Notes: generated from the letters alone by a model not told the origin. Positions 1 through 6,223 are shown, numbered from the stretch's first letter. The stretch is DNA of 6,663 nt from Yinghuangia elevatio (GCF_040649515.1 NZ_JBEZFP010000237.1:1-6663); one strand, 5' to 3'. Numbers and translations are program-made.

Positions 1-90
1 ACGATCGCTGCACGTGCCGCGTTCCCCACCACGCCACCATGATCCCCGATCGGCAGTTCGACGCGTCACCGCCAACCATGCACGAGCTCG

Positions 91-1209
91 TTAGGCGTGG
101 CACGTGCCAGCGGTGGGGGTGAATTGGTCGATTGCGGCAAGGAGCGCGTCGTTCTCTGCCGGAGTGCCGATGGTGGCGCGTACGCAGCGTTCAAGGCCGG
201 GTTGATCGCTTCGGTCGCGGATTTTGACGCCGGCGGCATGGAGGTGCTTGACCAGGAGGGTGGGGTCGTCGGCCTCGAACAGCACGAAGTTGGTGACGCT
301 GGGGTGAACGTGCAGTACTTCGGGCCGGGCGGCCAACGCGGCTTCCACGCGGGTGCGTTCGGCGCGGATGCGGAGGATGTTCGTGCGGGCGTGTGCCAGC
401 CCTCGCGGGGACAGGGCGTGCGCGAGTACGCGCAGCGAGGACTGGGTCAGCGGATAGGGCGCGAGAACCTTGCGCAGGATCCGGATCACGTGTGGGTGGG
501 CGATAGTGATCCCGCAGCGCTCCCCCGCCAGGCCGTACGCCTTGGACAGCGTCCGCAGCACCACCAGGTTGGGATGGGCGCCGATGTGGTGGGCCAGGGT
601 GGCCTCGTCGTGGAAGTCCTGGTAGGTCTCGTCGGCGATCACCAGCGTCTTGCCGCGCAGGGCCTCGGCCATCGCGAGGACGTCATCGTGTGCCACCGGG
701 GTGCCGGTGGGGTTGTTGGGGGTGCATACGAAGACCAGCTTGGCTCCGGCGGACGCGGCGTGCAGCACGCCGTCGACGTCGAGCCGGAATCCGTCGGCGG
801 CGACGAGGGGTACCGCGCGCACGCCCGCGCCGTGGATCCTGGCGGCGACCTCGTACATCGCGAACGTCGGCGGGTTGACGACGATGTGGTCGGTCCGGGC
901 GTCACAGAAGGCACGGACCAGCAAGGCTATGGCTTCCTCCGCGCCGCGACTGACGAGAAGCTGATCCACCGTCGTCGCGAACAGCCATGCGAGTCGGTCC
1001 AGCAGCCATGTCGGCTGGGGTTCGGGGTAGCGGTGGGAGGGCCACGATTGGGTGTCGTCGGGCGGGGGTTCGCCGGTGAACGGCGGGTACGGGCTCTCGT
1101 TCGCGTCCAGGTACACCGAGATTCCGGCCGTGTCCGATTCCTCGCGACCGGTGGCGTAGGCGGTGAGCGCGAGGATCTCGGGCCGAGCCAGGCGCTGGAT
1201 CTCTTCCAT
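91..1209 (-). CDS. hisC: Histidinol-phosphate aminotransferase family protein (HisC-like), fold-type I PLP enzyme
   Basis: The predicted protein is 372 aa, about the usual HisC length (350-370). Visible PLP aminotransferase landmarks in order are DANESPYPP (35-43), HRYPEPQP (59-66; the Tyr expected to reach the neighbouring subunit's cofactor), SRGAEEA (87-93), TPNNPTGT (163-170), IADETY (191-196; Asp193 for the pyridine nitrogen), RTLSKAYGLAGERCG (219-233; Lys223 the Schiff-base lysine, Arg231 for phosphate) and Arg344 for the substrate carboxylate. Family knowledge: HisC transfers an amino group from glutamate to imidazole-acetol phosphate, in the cytoplasm. The blocks RYPEPQP, LLVRAFC, LRTLSKA and KVLAPYPL match the enterobacterial HisC style rather than the typical Streptomyces HisC. 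The open frame extends upstream to 1470, but that part is Arg/Pro-rich and unlike HisC. The ATG at 1209 has GAGGGGG five bases before it and begins the homologous part. No hisB or hisD is adjacent, so a role in specialised metabolism or with an aromatic or imidazole substrate is possible. The family call is firm; the substrate is uncertain. Confidence 0.9.
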   Translation of the reverse strand: MEEIQRLARPEILALTAYATGREESDTAGISVYLDANESPYPPFTGEPPPDDTQSWPSHRYPEPQPTWLLDRLAWLFATTVDQLLVSRGAEEAIALLVRAFCDARTDHIVVNPPTFAMYEVAARIHGAGVRAVPLVAADGFRLDVDGVLHAASAGAKLVFVCTPNNPTGTPVAHDDVLAMAEALRGKTLVIADETYQDFHDEATLAHHIGAHPNLVVLRTLSKAYGLAGERCGITIAHPHVIRILRKVLAPYPLTQSSLRVLAHALSPRGLAHARTNILRIRAERTRVEAALAARPEVLHVHPSVTNFVLFEADDPTLLVKHLHAAGVKIRDRSDQPGLERCVRATIGTPAENDALLAAIDQFTPTAGTCHA

Positions 1210-1241
1210 GTGTGCCCCCTCGAGAGGTCGTGGCGTGGCGG

Positions 1242-1266
1242 GAAACGGATGATCCAATTCCGTTTC
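1242..1266. promoter_or_regulatory. Perfect 8-bp dyad upstream of the hisC-like gene (operator or leader hairpin)
   Basis: GAAACGGA-N9-TCCGTTTC is a perfect inverted repeat whose near edge lies 32 bp before the hisC-like ATG and about 20 bp before its Shine-Dalgarno. Its A/T-containing arms are unusual in this GC-rich DNA. The size (25 bp, 9-nt spacer) suits a dimeric repressor operator, but as RNA it could also fold as a hairpin with a 9-nt loop in the leader. No regulator gene for it is visible nearby. Confidence 0.5.
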
Positions 1267-1488
1267 GCGACAAGGAAATAAGGCAAGGTAGGCGGGAGTC
1301 TTGTCACGCGTTCGGCGGCGAAGAGCGGGGCGCCGTCCCCCACGTCTGCCTCGTTCCGGTCGTCGTCCGTCGATAGGGGCCTGCGCTCGTCCGGCAGCAC
1401 TCATCCTTCCGGCGAGGCCCTGGGCCCAGCTCGTATTCGGGCGATGTTCGCGCTCATAGGCCAAGACCAATCGGCGTGGGTCTCGCGA

Positions 1489-1605
1489 TCACGCAGTGAC
1501 CTGGGCGAGAGCCTGGGCCTGGGTCTGAACCTGGCCGACGGTGGCGGCGAGCGCGAAAGCGCCGTCGGCGCCGGCTTGGGCAACGCGCTTCGTGAGCGAA
1601 CGCAA
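1489..1605 (-). CDS. Possible 38-residue small protein, unknown function
   Basis: A TTG codon at 1605 is preceded by a strong Shine-Dalgarno, GGGGAGGA, with a spacer of about nine bases. It opens a 38-codon frame ending in TGA. About 31 of 38 codons end in G or C, as expected for coding DNA here. The product begins MRSLTKRV, continues through an Ala-rich middle (AGADGAFALAATVG) and ends in a Gln/Ala-rich tail (QVQTQAQALAQVTA). It has no Cys, no evident signal peptide and no motif I recognise. It lies on the same strand as the hisC-like gene, 279 nt upstream of it. It could be a small cytosolic protein, a leader or precursor peptide, or a chance ORF. An ATG-started reading in the same frame (from 1686) is possible, but its extra N-terminus looks non-coding. 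Confidence 0.38.
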   Translation of the reverse strand: MRSLTKRVAQAGADGAFALAATVGQVQTQAQALAQVTA

Positions 1606-2161
1606 GGTCCGAATTCCTCCCCGGGAACGGGTACGTCCGGGAAGTATCCGGCCGTGCGGCGTGAAACCACCAACCAGAAAACGCACACACCGACGACGCT
1701 ATCTGGATGTTCAGTAAGGCCGTTCCGCGGTTCGTGAAATCCGTCAAGTGCGGCGTAGGCGCGCAAAGTGCACCGCGTCACCGGGCAGGCAGTGGGAATG
1801 GTGCGCGACGCCCCCGTGCGGGGTCTGGAAGTGCGTCCGCGCCCCCTGGAGCACCGGAAATGGTGCATCAGCCTCGTATTCCCGGCCGGATGACGCCGCT
1901 GGAGTCCTACGCCGCGCTTGCGCCTGGAGACAGGGGGCACCGCGAGGACATTGGCACCTCAAAGCCTGAACGCGTGCTCTGTCCACGGAATCCGGATGGC
2001 ACGAAACCACCTCAAGGACCGCGAAGTGCGTGCGCGATGATCGCGTCGCTGTCGCGCTGCGGCACGCTGGGCGGCGGTCCGTCCGGCGGACAACCTTCGG
2101 CCGTCACCGTCGTCGCAGTACACGCCCCCTCGTCCGGGCACATCTGTTCACACTCACCTGA
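1606..2161. other. Gene-poor stretch with no gene I can support
   Basis: Several frames are open here on both strands, as often happens in GC-rich DNA, but none combines a good ribosome-binding site, coding-like third-position bias and a recognisable motif. GC at third positions is only about 70 percent in the best plus frames. The best minus candidate is a 43-codon ATG frame at 2012-2143, preceded by AGGTGAG; its product (MCPDEGACTATT..., ending HALRGP) is unlike anything I know. I read the stretch as intergenic or eroded sequence. Confidence 0.5.
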
Positions 2162-2200
2162 TATTGCGAGTCCATGCCGGCTATTGAGAGTCCATGCCCG
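2162..2200. repeat. Tandem direct repeat, two 20-bp units
   Basis: The unit TATTGnGAGTCCATGCCnG occurs at 2162-2180 and again at 2182-2200, a 20-bp period, with 17 of 19 positions identical. Each copy contains GAGTCCATGCC, so the second copy supplies the ATG (2194) of the following hypothetical ORF. It may be a small tandem duplication or a pair of binding sites; with only two copies it is not an iteron array. Confidence 0.7.
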
Positions 2201-2550
2201 CGTATCCGCGTCAGGCTGTCGGCGACGCGTCCAAGCAACTGCCGGCCGGCGTGGTCGTGCCCGACCCCTACAGCGACGCGCTCGATCCGGCCGGCAACCA
2301 GCTCTTGCCGTGGCGACATGGCCAGGAGGAACTGCCCCAGTCGTCACTGAACACGGCGGGGCGGGAGTTCGCAAAGGAACTGCTCGACGTTTTCACGGAT
2401 TTCGAGGGACCGTCGGTCCCGGTCTTCGCGGGCGGCTGCACGCTCCCGCGACACAGATCCCGGCGAGCAACCCACACCAGCTGCGACCTCAGGCGTCACA
2501 CCCTGGAAGGCCGAGGACCGCAGGATGGCAAGCAACTCGGCAAGGGATAG
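2194..2550 (+). CDS. Hypothetical protein, 118 aa, doubtful
   Basis: The frame starts at the ATG in the second copy of the 20-bp repeat and ends in TAG. About 80 percent of its codons end in G or C, higher than its second positions, and the first ~85 residues look protein-like (PAGVVVPDPYSDALDPAGNQ; then TAGREFAKELLDVFTDF). The last ~30 residues are basic and low-complexity. There is no convincing Shine-Dalgarno; only GAG lies upstream. I recognise no domain, signal peptide or membrane segment. A competing minus-strand frame (2344-2766) is also open, with a plausible-looking stretch (SLAELLAILRSSAFQ), so the strand itself is not certain. It lies among gene remnants and may be one. Confidence 0.3.
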   Translation: MPAYPRQAVGDASKQLPAGVVVPDPYSDALDPAGNQLLPWRHGQEELPQSSLNTAGREFAKELLDVFTDFEGPSVPVFAGGCTLPRHRSRRATHTSCDLRRHTLEGRGPQDGKQLGKG

Positions 2551-2609
2551 GCGACGCGCTCCGGACCACCGCCACCCCGGTCGGCGGACGGAGTGAGCTC
2601 GTCGGACGG

Positions 2610-2687
2610 TCACCGCGCGGTGCCGCAGCCGAAGATGCAGAACGGGTGCCCCGCGAGGTCGACCGGGACGTACAGCGCCAAGCACTG
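2610..2687 (-). pseudogene. C-terminal scrap of a VOC (glyoxalase/bleomycin-resistance) family gene
   Basis: Read on the minus strand, the last 25 codons before a TGA (2612-2610) give ALYVPVDLAGHPFCIFGC. The D-x-AGHPFC-x-F block is the characteristic final strand of many actinobacterial VOC-superfamily proteins (D-P-AGHPFCL), and the stop falls a few residues later, as in intact members. The usual paired beta-alpha-beta-beta-beta modules should lie upstream (above 2690), but I cannot find them in any frame. The nearest in-frame ATG (2717) would give only 35 residues. I infer a decayed remnant. The motif is short, so a chance match remains possible. Confidence 0.42.
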
Positions 2688-2777
2688 GAGAGTAGACCGG
2701 GCGCTGACCGACGTCATGACCCGTCGCCTTACCAGCACGAACACCCTGCCCCGGCCCACTGCGCAAGCAGTCACAGC

Positions 2778-3205
2778 ATGAACATCGAGGCGCTTGCTCG
2801 ACGCGCTCGGCCTTCAGGACGACGCCGCCCGCGTCCTGGTCGACGGTCTCCGCGCACCAATCGACGAACTGCGAGGCCGGCTACGGGAAACCGAGAGTAC
2901 CTCGAAAGCCTGGCGATCACCCGGAAGACCATCACGGCCTCACCGACCGGTGGCCGGCCGTCCCGCCGGACCTGCCCGAGCACCCGACGGCCCGCGCATC
3001 CTCGGCATCTTCAACGACGCGACCGGCCCGCTGCGCGCCAACGACGTCTGCGACACCCTTGACCACGAACGGCTACCGAAGAATATCGAGGGCACCCGCT
3101 CCAAGCTGAAACGCCTGGTCAAGCTCGGCCTCCTCAATCGAGATCGACACCGGCAGCTTCACCGCGAAGTCCTGGCCTCCATCCGAGACCAGGGCCCTCT
3201 CGTGA
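2778..3205 (+). pseudogene. Frameshifted winged-helix-like gene (DNA-binding-type conserved hypothetical)
   Basis: Coding-like segments on the plus strand follow one another but in different frames: MNIEAL (from ATG 2778); LLDALGLQDDAARVLVDGL and RAPIDELRGRLRETE (about 2794-2894); YLESLAITRKTIT (about 2898-2939); RILGIFNDATGPLRANDVCDTL followed by NIEGTRSKLKRLVKLGLL (about 2995-3135); then IEIDTGSFTAKSW, ending at TGA 3203-3205. Joined, they give about 140 residues, matching a family I recall from actinomycetes: an N-terminal coiled coil with an LxITRxT motif, then a winged-helix-like domain with the signature GPLRAxDVCxxL...EGxRSKLKRLVxxGLL and a final T-G-x-F-T beta-hairpin. About four frame changes are needed, near 2790, 2895, 2940 and 3137. 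The intact neighbours argue against general sequencing error, so I call it a pseudogene. Function in intact relatives is unknown to me. Confidence 0.62.
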
Positions 3206-3450
3206 ACCGCTGTCAGCTGCCGTCGTCTGCCTCCCATTCGGCCACCACCCTCGTCGACCAGGGAGACGTTGTCGCCGACGCGCAGCAGAAAGCCGCCCCG
3301 CCCTCACCATGATCGCCTCGCACCCGGCCCTGTTCGCCGAGCTCAACCGCTACACCTCAGATGCCATAGCGCCCGACCTCGGCGCCCGTGCCCTCGCCGA
3401 GGCCGGACCCGTCCGTCGGCCGCGCCCCAACCCTGAGATCGGCCGGCCGG
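3206..3450 (+). other. Coding-like scrap within gene-poor sequence (about 3309-3407)
   Basis: From ATG 3309 a plus-strand frame starts MIASHPALFAELNRYTSDAI and continues APDLGARALAEAGP, with mostly G/C-ending codons; it then degrades into Pro/Arg-rich sequence. The ATG overlaps the TGA of the preceding open frame in an ATGA arrangement, as in translationally coupled genes, but the upstream frame (ending VVADAQQKAAPPSP) is itself unrecognisable. I do not recognise the fragment. It is most likely a remnant of an eroded gene rather than a functional CDS. Confidence 0.25.
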
Positions 3451-3640
3451 TCACCACCGGTCCGCGGCCCGCGGTCTCGGGCTTCTTTGGATGGCCGGCA
3501 GTCGGCGCACTTCCTCGGCCTGGGCGCGGGCGGCCGCAGCGTCGGCGTGGTGCGGGTTCCCGCCGGTGTTCTCGGATGCGGCGCCGAGCCGGTCGAGCGA
3601 GTCGGCCTCACGGGCGCGGAGTCGGGCGACGGGGCCGTGT
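3451..3640 (-). pseudogene. Unidentified minus-strand gene fragment, 5' end missing
   Basis: The minus strand reads VARLRAREADSLDRLGAASE, then NTGGNPHHADAAAARAQAEE and VRRLPAIQ, ending at TGA 3453-3451. The Ala/Arg/Glu-rich, coiled-coil-like composition is typical of real actinomycete proteins. The overlapping plus-strand frame is Gly/Val-rich, as expected of an antisense shadow. Upstream, the frame stays open to a TGA near 3711 but contains no ATG, GTG or TTG start before the fragment, so it looks 5'-truncated. I cannot name the family, and strand assignment rests on composition alone. Confidence 0.28.
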
Positions 3641-3675
3641 CCTCCCGGCGGGGAAGTTCGCGTCGACCGGATAGC

Positions 3676-3697
3676 AGAGGTCCCAGAGCCGACCTCT
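3676..3697. promoter_or_regulatory. 7-bp perfect dyad upstream of the lipoprotein gene
   Basis: AGAGGTC-N8-GACCTCT is a perfect inverted repeat ending 36 bp before the lipoprotein GTG start, where a promoter or operator would be expected. It could be a repressor site or a small hairpin terminating transcription from the left. No run of T follows it on the plus strand. I could not identify matching -35 and -10 boxes with confidence. Confidence 0.38.
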
Positions 3698-3733
3698 ACT
3701 GTTGAACCGCGTCAAGATCACCGAGGGCTTGGA

Positions 3734-5140
3734 GTGCGCGTGCGCGGCCACCTGATTCGGGCCGCTGCGGCCGCCGTCCTCCTGATACTGCCCGCCTGCA
3801 GCTCCCCGGGGGACTCTTCGGACACGGCAGAGGCGCCCGTCGACCCGCGACCCGGGGACGGCGCACGCGCGCAGGTGCAGGACGGGCCGCAGTGGCCCGG
3901 TCCCGCCCTTCCCGGACTGTCCGAAAAGCCTGCCTGGTCGATGGCCCGCGGCGGCACCGATTCGCACCGCGACGAAGTGCGGGTCTTCGGCAACACAGTG
4001 GCGGTGCTGCAGTATTCGGCTGCGAAGAAGAACGGCTGCGACACCTACCGCGCGGTGTTCCGCGATGCGGCGACCGGGCGGGAACACGCGACCGCGGAGG
4101 TGGCCGGAGCGGTCTCCGTCGAGACATGGCAAGGCCGACCCGCTCTGGTTGCCCGCTGCGACGGGACTGTTCCCGCTTCGGGAACGAATGCGGCACGCCA
4201 CGCGATCACGGTCACCGCGTTCGACGAGAACGGCCGGCAAATCGGCACGGCCGAAGTCGCCGGGGGCGAACTCGGCAGCCAGGAAACGATGATCGACGGC
4301 CGGGTCGTCCGCAGCGGCCCGGACACCCAAGGCACGTACCGCATTTGGGTGCGGCCCGTCGGCGCGCCGGCACCGGGCACACCCGTCCACACCTGCGACG
4401 TTCGCGGGGACAACTCCTGCAACCGGCCGATCGAGGCCTCGGGTGAGACGGCGGCGTTCACGGCGCAGACCCTGTTCGTCACCGAGCCGGGCGGCACCGA
4501 AGGCCTCGACCACCTGCGGGCCGTGGACCCTGCGACGGGGCAAACGCGGTGGTCGACAGCCACCGTGCAAGCACCCACCGGTGCCCCGACCGTGGACCGG
4601 ATCCAAGGCAAGACCCCCGAGCGGCGCGCGGTCGTGGTTGGGTCGGCCGGCGACAAGGTCGTCCTCGGCTGGTACGGCCACGAGGAGACGGCGAAGTACG
4701 TCGGCGGCCCCTACTACCTGGGCCTGTACGACGCCATGAGCGGACGCCTCGTCGGCAGCGGCCCCGCCCCGACCGCCGAGTCCGTCGAAGATGCCGCTCT
4801 GCATTCCGACGCCTCGACGATCTACCTCTACGCTTCCGGCTTCGCCGCCGCCTGGGACATGGCGACTGGCGCCTTGCTCTGGCAGCAGACCGAGAGCGAA
4901 CGCCCGATACACGTCTTTGCCGCGGCCAACGGCGCGGCCTATGCGGCCGCCGACGCGTCCGCGGGTATGGACAAACGGACCCAGGTCACCGAGTCTGTCG
5001 TGATCAACGCCCGGACCAAGGCGGTCCTCACCGAGTCCGGGCCATCCGGGGAAGGGATCCCCCAGGTCGCCGCGAACGGCTACGCAACCGTCGAAACCCC
5101 AGACCGGATCTGGGTCTTCGCGCCGCGCCCCGTCACCTGA
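3734..5140 (+). CDS. Secreted lipoprotein with PQQ-like beta-propeller repeats
   Basis: The predicted protein is 468 aa. The N-terminus is a lipoprotein signal: basic MRVRGHLIR, hydrophobic AAAAAVLLILPA, and a lipobox LPAC with Cys22 as the lipidation site, followed by a Ser/Asp/Pro-rich linker. This predicts anchoring to the outer face of the membrane. The body carries propeller-blade motifs of the D-x-x-TG-x-x-x-W kind: FRDAATGREHAT (109-120), AVDPATGQTRWS (263-274), YDAMSGRLVGS (332-342), WDMATGALLWQQ (375-386) and INARTKAVL (424-432). Apart from the lipid Cys, four Cys occur as C102/C142 and C221/C229, compatible with two disulfides outside the cell. No catalytic motif is visible; PQQ-like folds often scaffold protein or polysaccharide contacts and many do not bind PQQ. 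GTG 3734 has GAGGG six bases upstream and directly precedes the signal peptide. The frame is open back to 3491, but that part is shadow sequence. GTG 3740 is an alternative start. No operon partner is visible. Confidence 0.88.
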   Translation: MRVRGHLIRAAAAAVLLILPACSSPGDSSDTAEAPVDPRPGDGARAQVQDGPQWPGPALPGLSEKPAWSMARGGTDSHRDEVRVFGNTVAVLQYSAAKKNGCDTYRAVFRDAATGREHATAEVAGAVSVETWQGRPALVARCDGTVPASGTNAARHAITVTAFDENGRQIGTAEVAGGELGSQETMIDGRVVRSGPDTQGTYRIWVRPVGAPAPGTPVHTCDVRGDNSCNRPIEASGETAAFTAQTLFVTEPGGTEGLDHLRAVDPATGQTRWSTATVQAPTGAPTVDRIQGKTPERRAVVVGSAGDKVVLGWYGHEETAKYVGGPYYLGLYDAMSGRLVGSGPAPTAESVEDAALHSDASTIYLYASGFAAAWDMATGALLWQQTESERPIHVFAAANGAAYAAADASAGMDKRTQVTESVVINARTKAVLTESGPSGEGIPQVAANGYATVETPDRIWVFAPRPVT

Positions 5141-5424
5141 CACAGACCCGGACGCCCGTTCGAGGCTACAGGTCGACCCGCATGTCCGCGGCCAAGCCGA
5201 CGCCCCTGTCTCGCCCCCCGAACCGCGGACGCGGGGTGATCGGTAGGGCACGGACACGGCGTACCGCCCCGCCACCACACAAACCGAAAGCGCGGCCCGC
5301 CATCGGCCCCCGCAAACCACCCCCGAGTCGTGGTCACGGAATCCCCCAGGGCTTCGTGATCGATGCAGACCGGGTACTCGCGGTTCCGGGCGGCCGGCCC
5401 CGGATGTGGGGTCCGGGTGAACAC
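5080..5424 (-). CDS. Hypothetical protein, 114 aa, doubtful
   Basis: A GTG at 5424 has AGGGGG about seven bases upstream. The first ~60 codons look moderately coding: about 78 percent end in G or C, and the residues include REYPVCIDHEALGDSV and RFRFVWWRGGTPCPC. The second half is Arg/Gly-rich with weaker bias, and its end overlaps the 3' end of the lipoprotein gene by 61 bp on the opposite strand. A long hairpin (5231-5272) lies inside it. I recognise no family. The frame may be real only in its first part, may be frameshifted, or may be chance. Confidence 0.24.
   Translation of the reverse strand: MFTRTPHPGPAARNREYPVCIDHEALGDSVTTTRGWFAGADGGPRFRFVWWRGGTPCPCPTDHPASAVRGARQGRRLGRGHAGRPVASNGRPGLCQVTGRGAKTQIRSGVSTVA
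5231..5272. terminator. Bulged hairpin in the convergent intergenic region, possible terminator
   Basis: GCGGGG-tgat-CGGTA pairs with TACCG-CCCCGC across a 16-nt loop, giving 11 G/C-rich base pairs with one 4-nt bulge. It lies about 90 bp after the lipoprotein stop, between two converging genes, so it could end transcription from either side. There is no U-tract; many actinomycete terminators lack one, which makes this call weak. A smaller competing stem, CCGC-GGAC-GCGG (5223-5234), overlaps its left arm. Confidence 0.3.
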
Positions 5425-5476
5425 CAATACCCCCTGCCAGTCCTCGCGGCGTCGCCAGGGGGCGAGCGGCCCGTGC

Positions 5477-6175
5477 TCAGGTCGCGCGTGGGCGGTGCCT
5501 GTCGGTCGTCCGGCGCAGGTGGTCGACGTGTGCGGTGTAGGCGTCGATGCGGGCGCCTAGGTCTGGGTGGTCCGGTCCGAGGTGGGGGCGGGTTGCGGTG
5601 AGGGGTGGCAGGAGCCGGGCGGGATCGTCGTGGCCGAGGGCGGCGGCGAGTCCGGCCTGCGGCTCGTTCGCGTGGGGGCCGAGGTCGTCGAGTGCGGTGA
5701 TCTGTCCGGCGAGGGCGCGTAGTCCGGCGGCGTGTTCGCGGGCCCACGCGCTGACCGCGCGGTCGGCCGCGCGTTGGTCGCGGGTGGCTTGGACGCGTTG
5801 GTCGCCGGTGGTGCCGGGGGTGCCGCCGGGGCGCAGGCGCAGGTAGCGGCGTTCGGCGGCCTGGCGGCTGGCGACGCCGAGGGGTTCGGCCAGCGAGGCC
5901 CAGCTGGCGCCGGCGTGGCGGGCGTCCTCGATCAGGTCGGGTTCCCACGAGGCGAGGCGGGCGCGCAGTTCGCGGAGCAGCACCAGCGCGGCGAGGGCGT
6001 CGTGGGTTTCGGGCACCGCGTCGCGTGCGGTGCCGGGTGCAGTGTCGTGGTCGGCTGCGTCGCGGCGGGCGGTTGTGACTGCGGTGTCGATGGCGCGCAG
6101 CGCGGCGGCCGCGGCCAGGAACCGGATCCGGGGTTCGGCCTCGACGCGGTCGGGTTTCCCGGCGGGGATGGTCAC
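5477..6175 (-). CDS. rheA: RheA-type transcriptional repressor of hsp18
   Basis: The predicted protein is 232 aa, close to the ~225 residues I recall for Streptomyces albus RheA, the thermosensing repressor encoded divergently from hsp18. That divergent arrangement is seen here. The N-terminal region has the conserved-looking RFLAAAAALRAIDTAVTTAR (18-37). A helical segment WEPDLIEDARHAGASW (77-92) leads into a helix-turn-helix-like SWASLAEPLGVASRQAAERR (91-110) followed by YLRLRP. The C-terminal half is Ala/His/Asp-rich and helical, with no membrane segment or signal. Family knowledge: RheA binds its operator at normal temperature and releases it reversibly on heating. I prefer the GTG at 6175, because GGAGG sits four bases upstream. 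An in-frame ATG at 6199 lacks a Shine-Dalgarno and lies inside an operator-like repeat. Operators at 6199-6243 suggest it controls hsp18 and probably itself. Its target gene is broken. Confidence 0.85.
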   Translation of the reverse strand: MTIPAGKPDRVEAEPRIRFLAAAAALRAIDTAVTTARRDAADHDTAPGTARDAVPETHDALAALVLLRELRARLASWEPDLIEDARHAGASWASLAEPLGVASRQAAERRYLRLRPGGTPGTTGDQRVQATRDQRAADRAVSAWAREHAAGLRALAGQITALDDLGPHANEPQAGLAAALGHDDPARLLPPLTATRPHLGPDHPDLGARIDAYTAHVDHLRRTTDRHRPRAT

Positions 6176-6198
6176 TGTGCCTCCGCCTTCCTTCAGCA

Positions 6199-6217
6199 TG
6201 TCATCGTTCTGCTGACT
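6199..6217. promoter_or_regulatory. Second, degenerate RheA-operator-like site
   Basis: TGTCATC-GTTCT-GCTGACT matches the RheA operator pattern TGTCATC-N5-GATGACA perfectly in the left half and at five of seven positions in the right half. It shares the exact 10-mer TGTCATCGTT with the better site 26 bp to the right. It lies just upstream of the preferred rheA start, so it fits autoregulation or cooperative binding. Confidence 0.5.
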
Positions 6218-6223
6218 TCGTGT

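Noticed and set aside
1..90. Possible start of a further minus-strand gene (ATG at 79) and CACGTG palindromes at 11-16 and 101-106
   Set aside because: Only about 26 codons are visible, with no clear Shine-Dalgarno or motif; another frame looks equally protein-like. The palindromes are short and one lies in the hisC 3' end.
97..1281. Plus-strand frame of 394 codons opposite hisC
   Set aside because: It is a shadow of the hisC-like gene with no motif or Shine-Dalgarno; the minus strand carries all the aminotransferase motifs.
1748..1969. Trp/Cys-rich plus-strand frame of 73 codons
   Set aside because: Weak third-position bias, no ribosome-binding site and no recognised family; overlapping frames on both strands look equally plausible.
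1707..3062. Long plus-strand frame of 451 codons
   Set aside because: It crosses the tandem repeat, the VOC remnant and part of the winged-helix remnant, is Arg/Pro/Gly-rich and has no coherent domain. Only its YLESLAITRKTIT part is meaningful, and that belongs to the frameshifted pseudogene.
5141..5280. tRNA-like or attachment-site-like GTTCGAGGCT near 5159-5168
   Set aside because: No acceptor, anticodon or D stems can be folded around it, and no repeated copy was seen in the window.
3608..5320. Minus-strand frame of 570 codons opposite the lipoprotein
   Set aside because: It is a Gly/Val/Arg-rich antisense shadow of the lipoprotein gene, which has a signal peptide, repeats and a ribosome-binding site on the plus strand.
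5334..5948. Minus-strand Arg/Pro-rich frame and the plus-strand frames opposite rheA
   Set aside because: Composition is typical of off-frame GC-rich DNA. The rheA frame has a helix-turn-helix-like segment, a Shine-Dalgarno and matching context.
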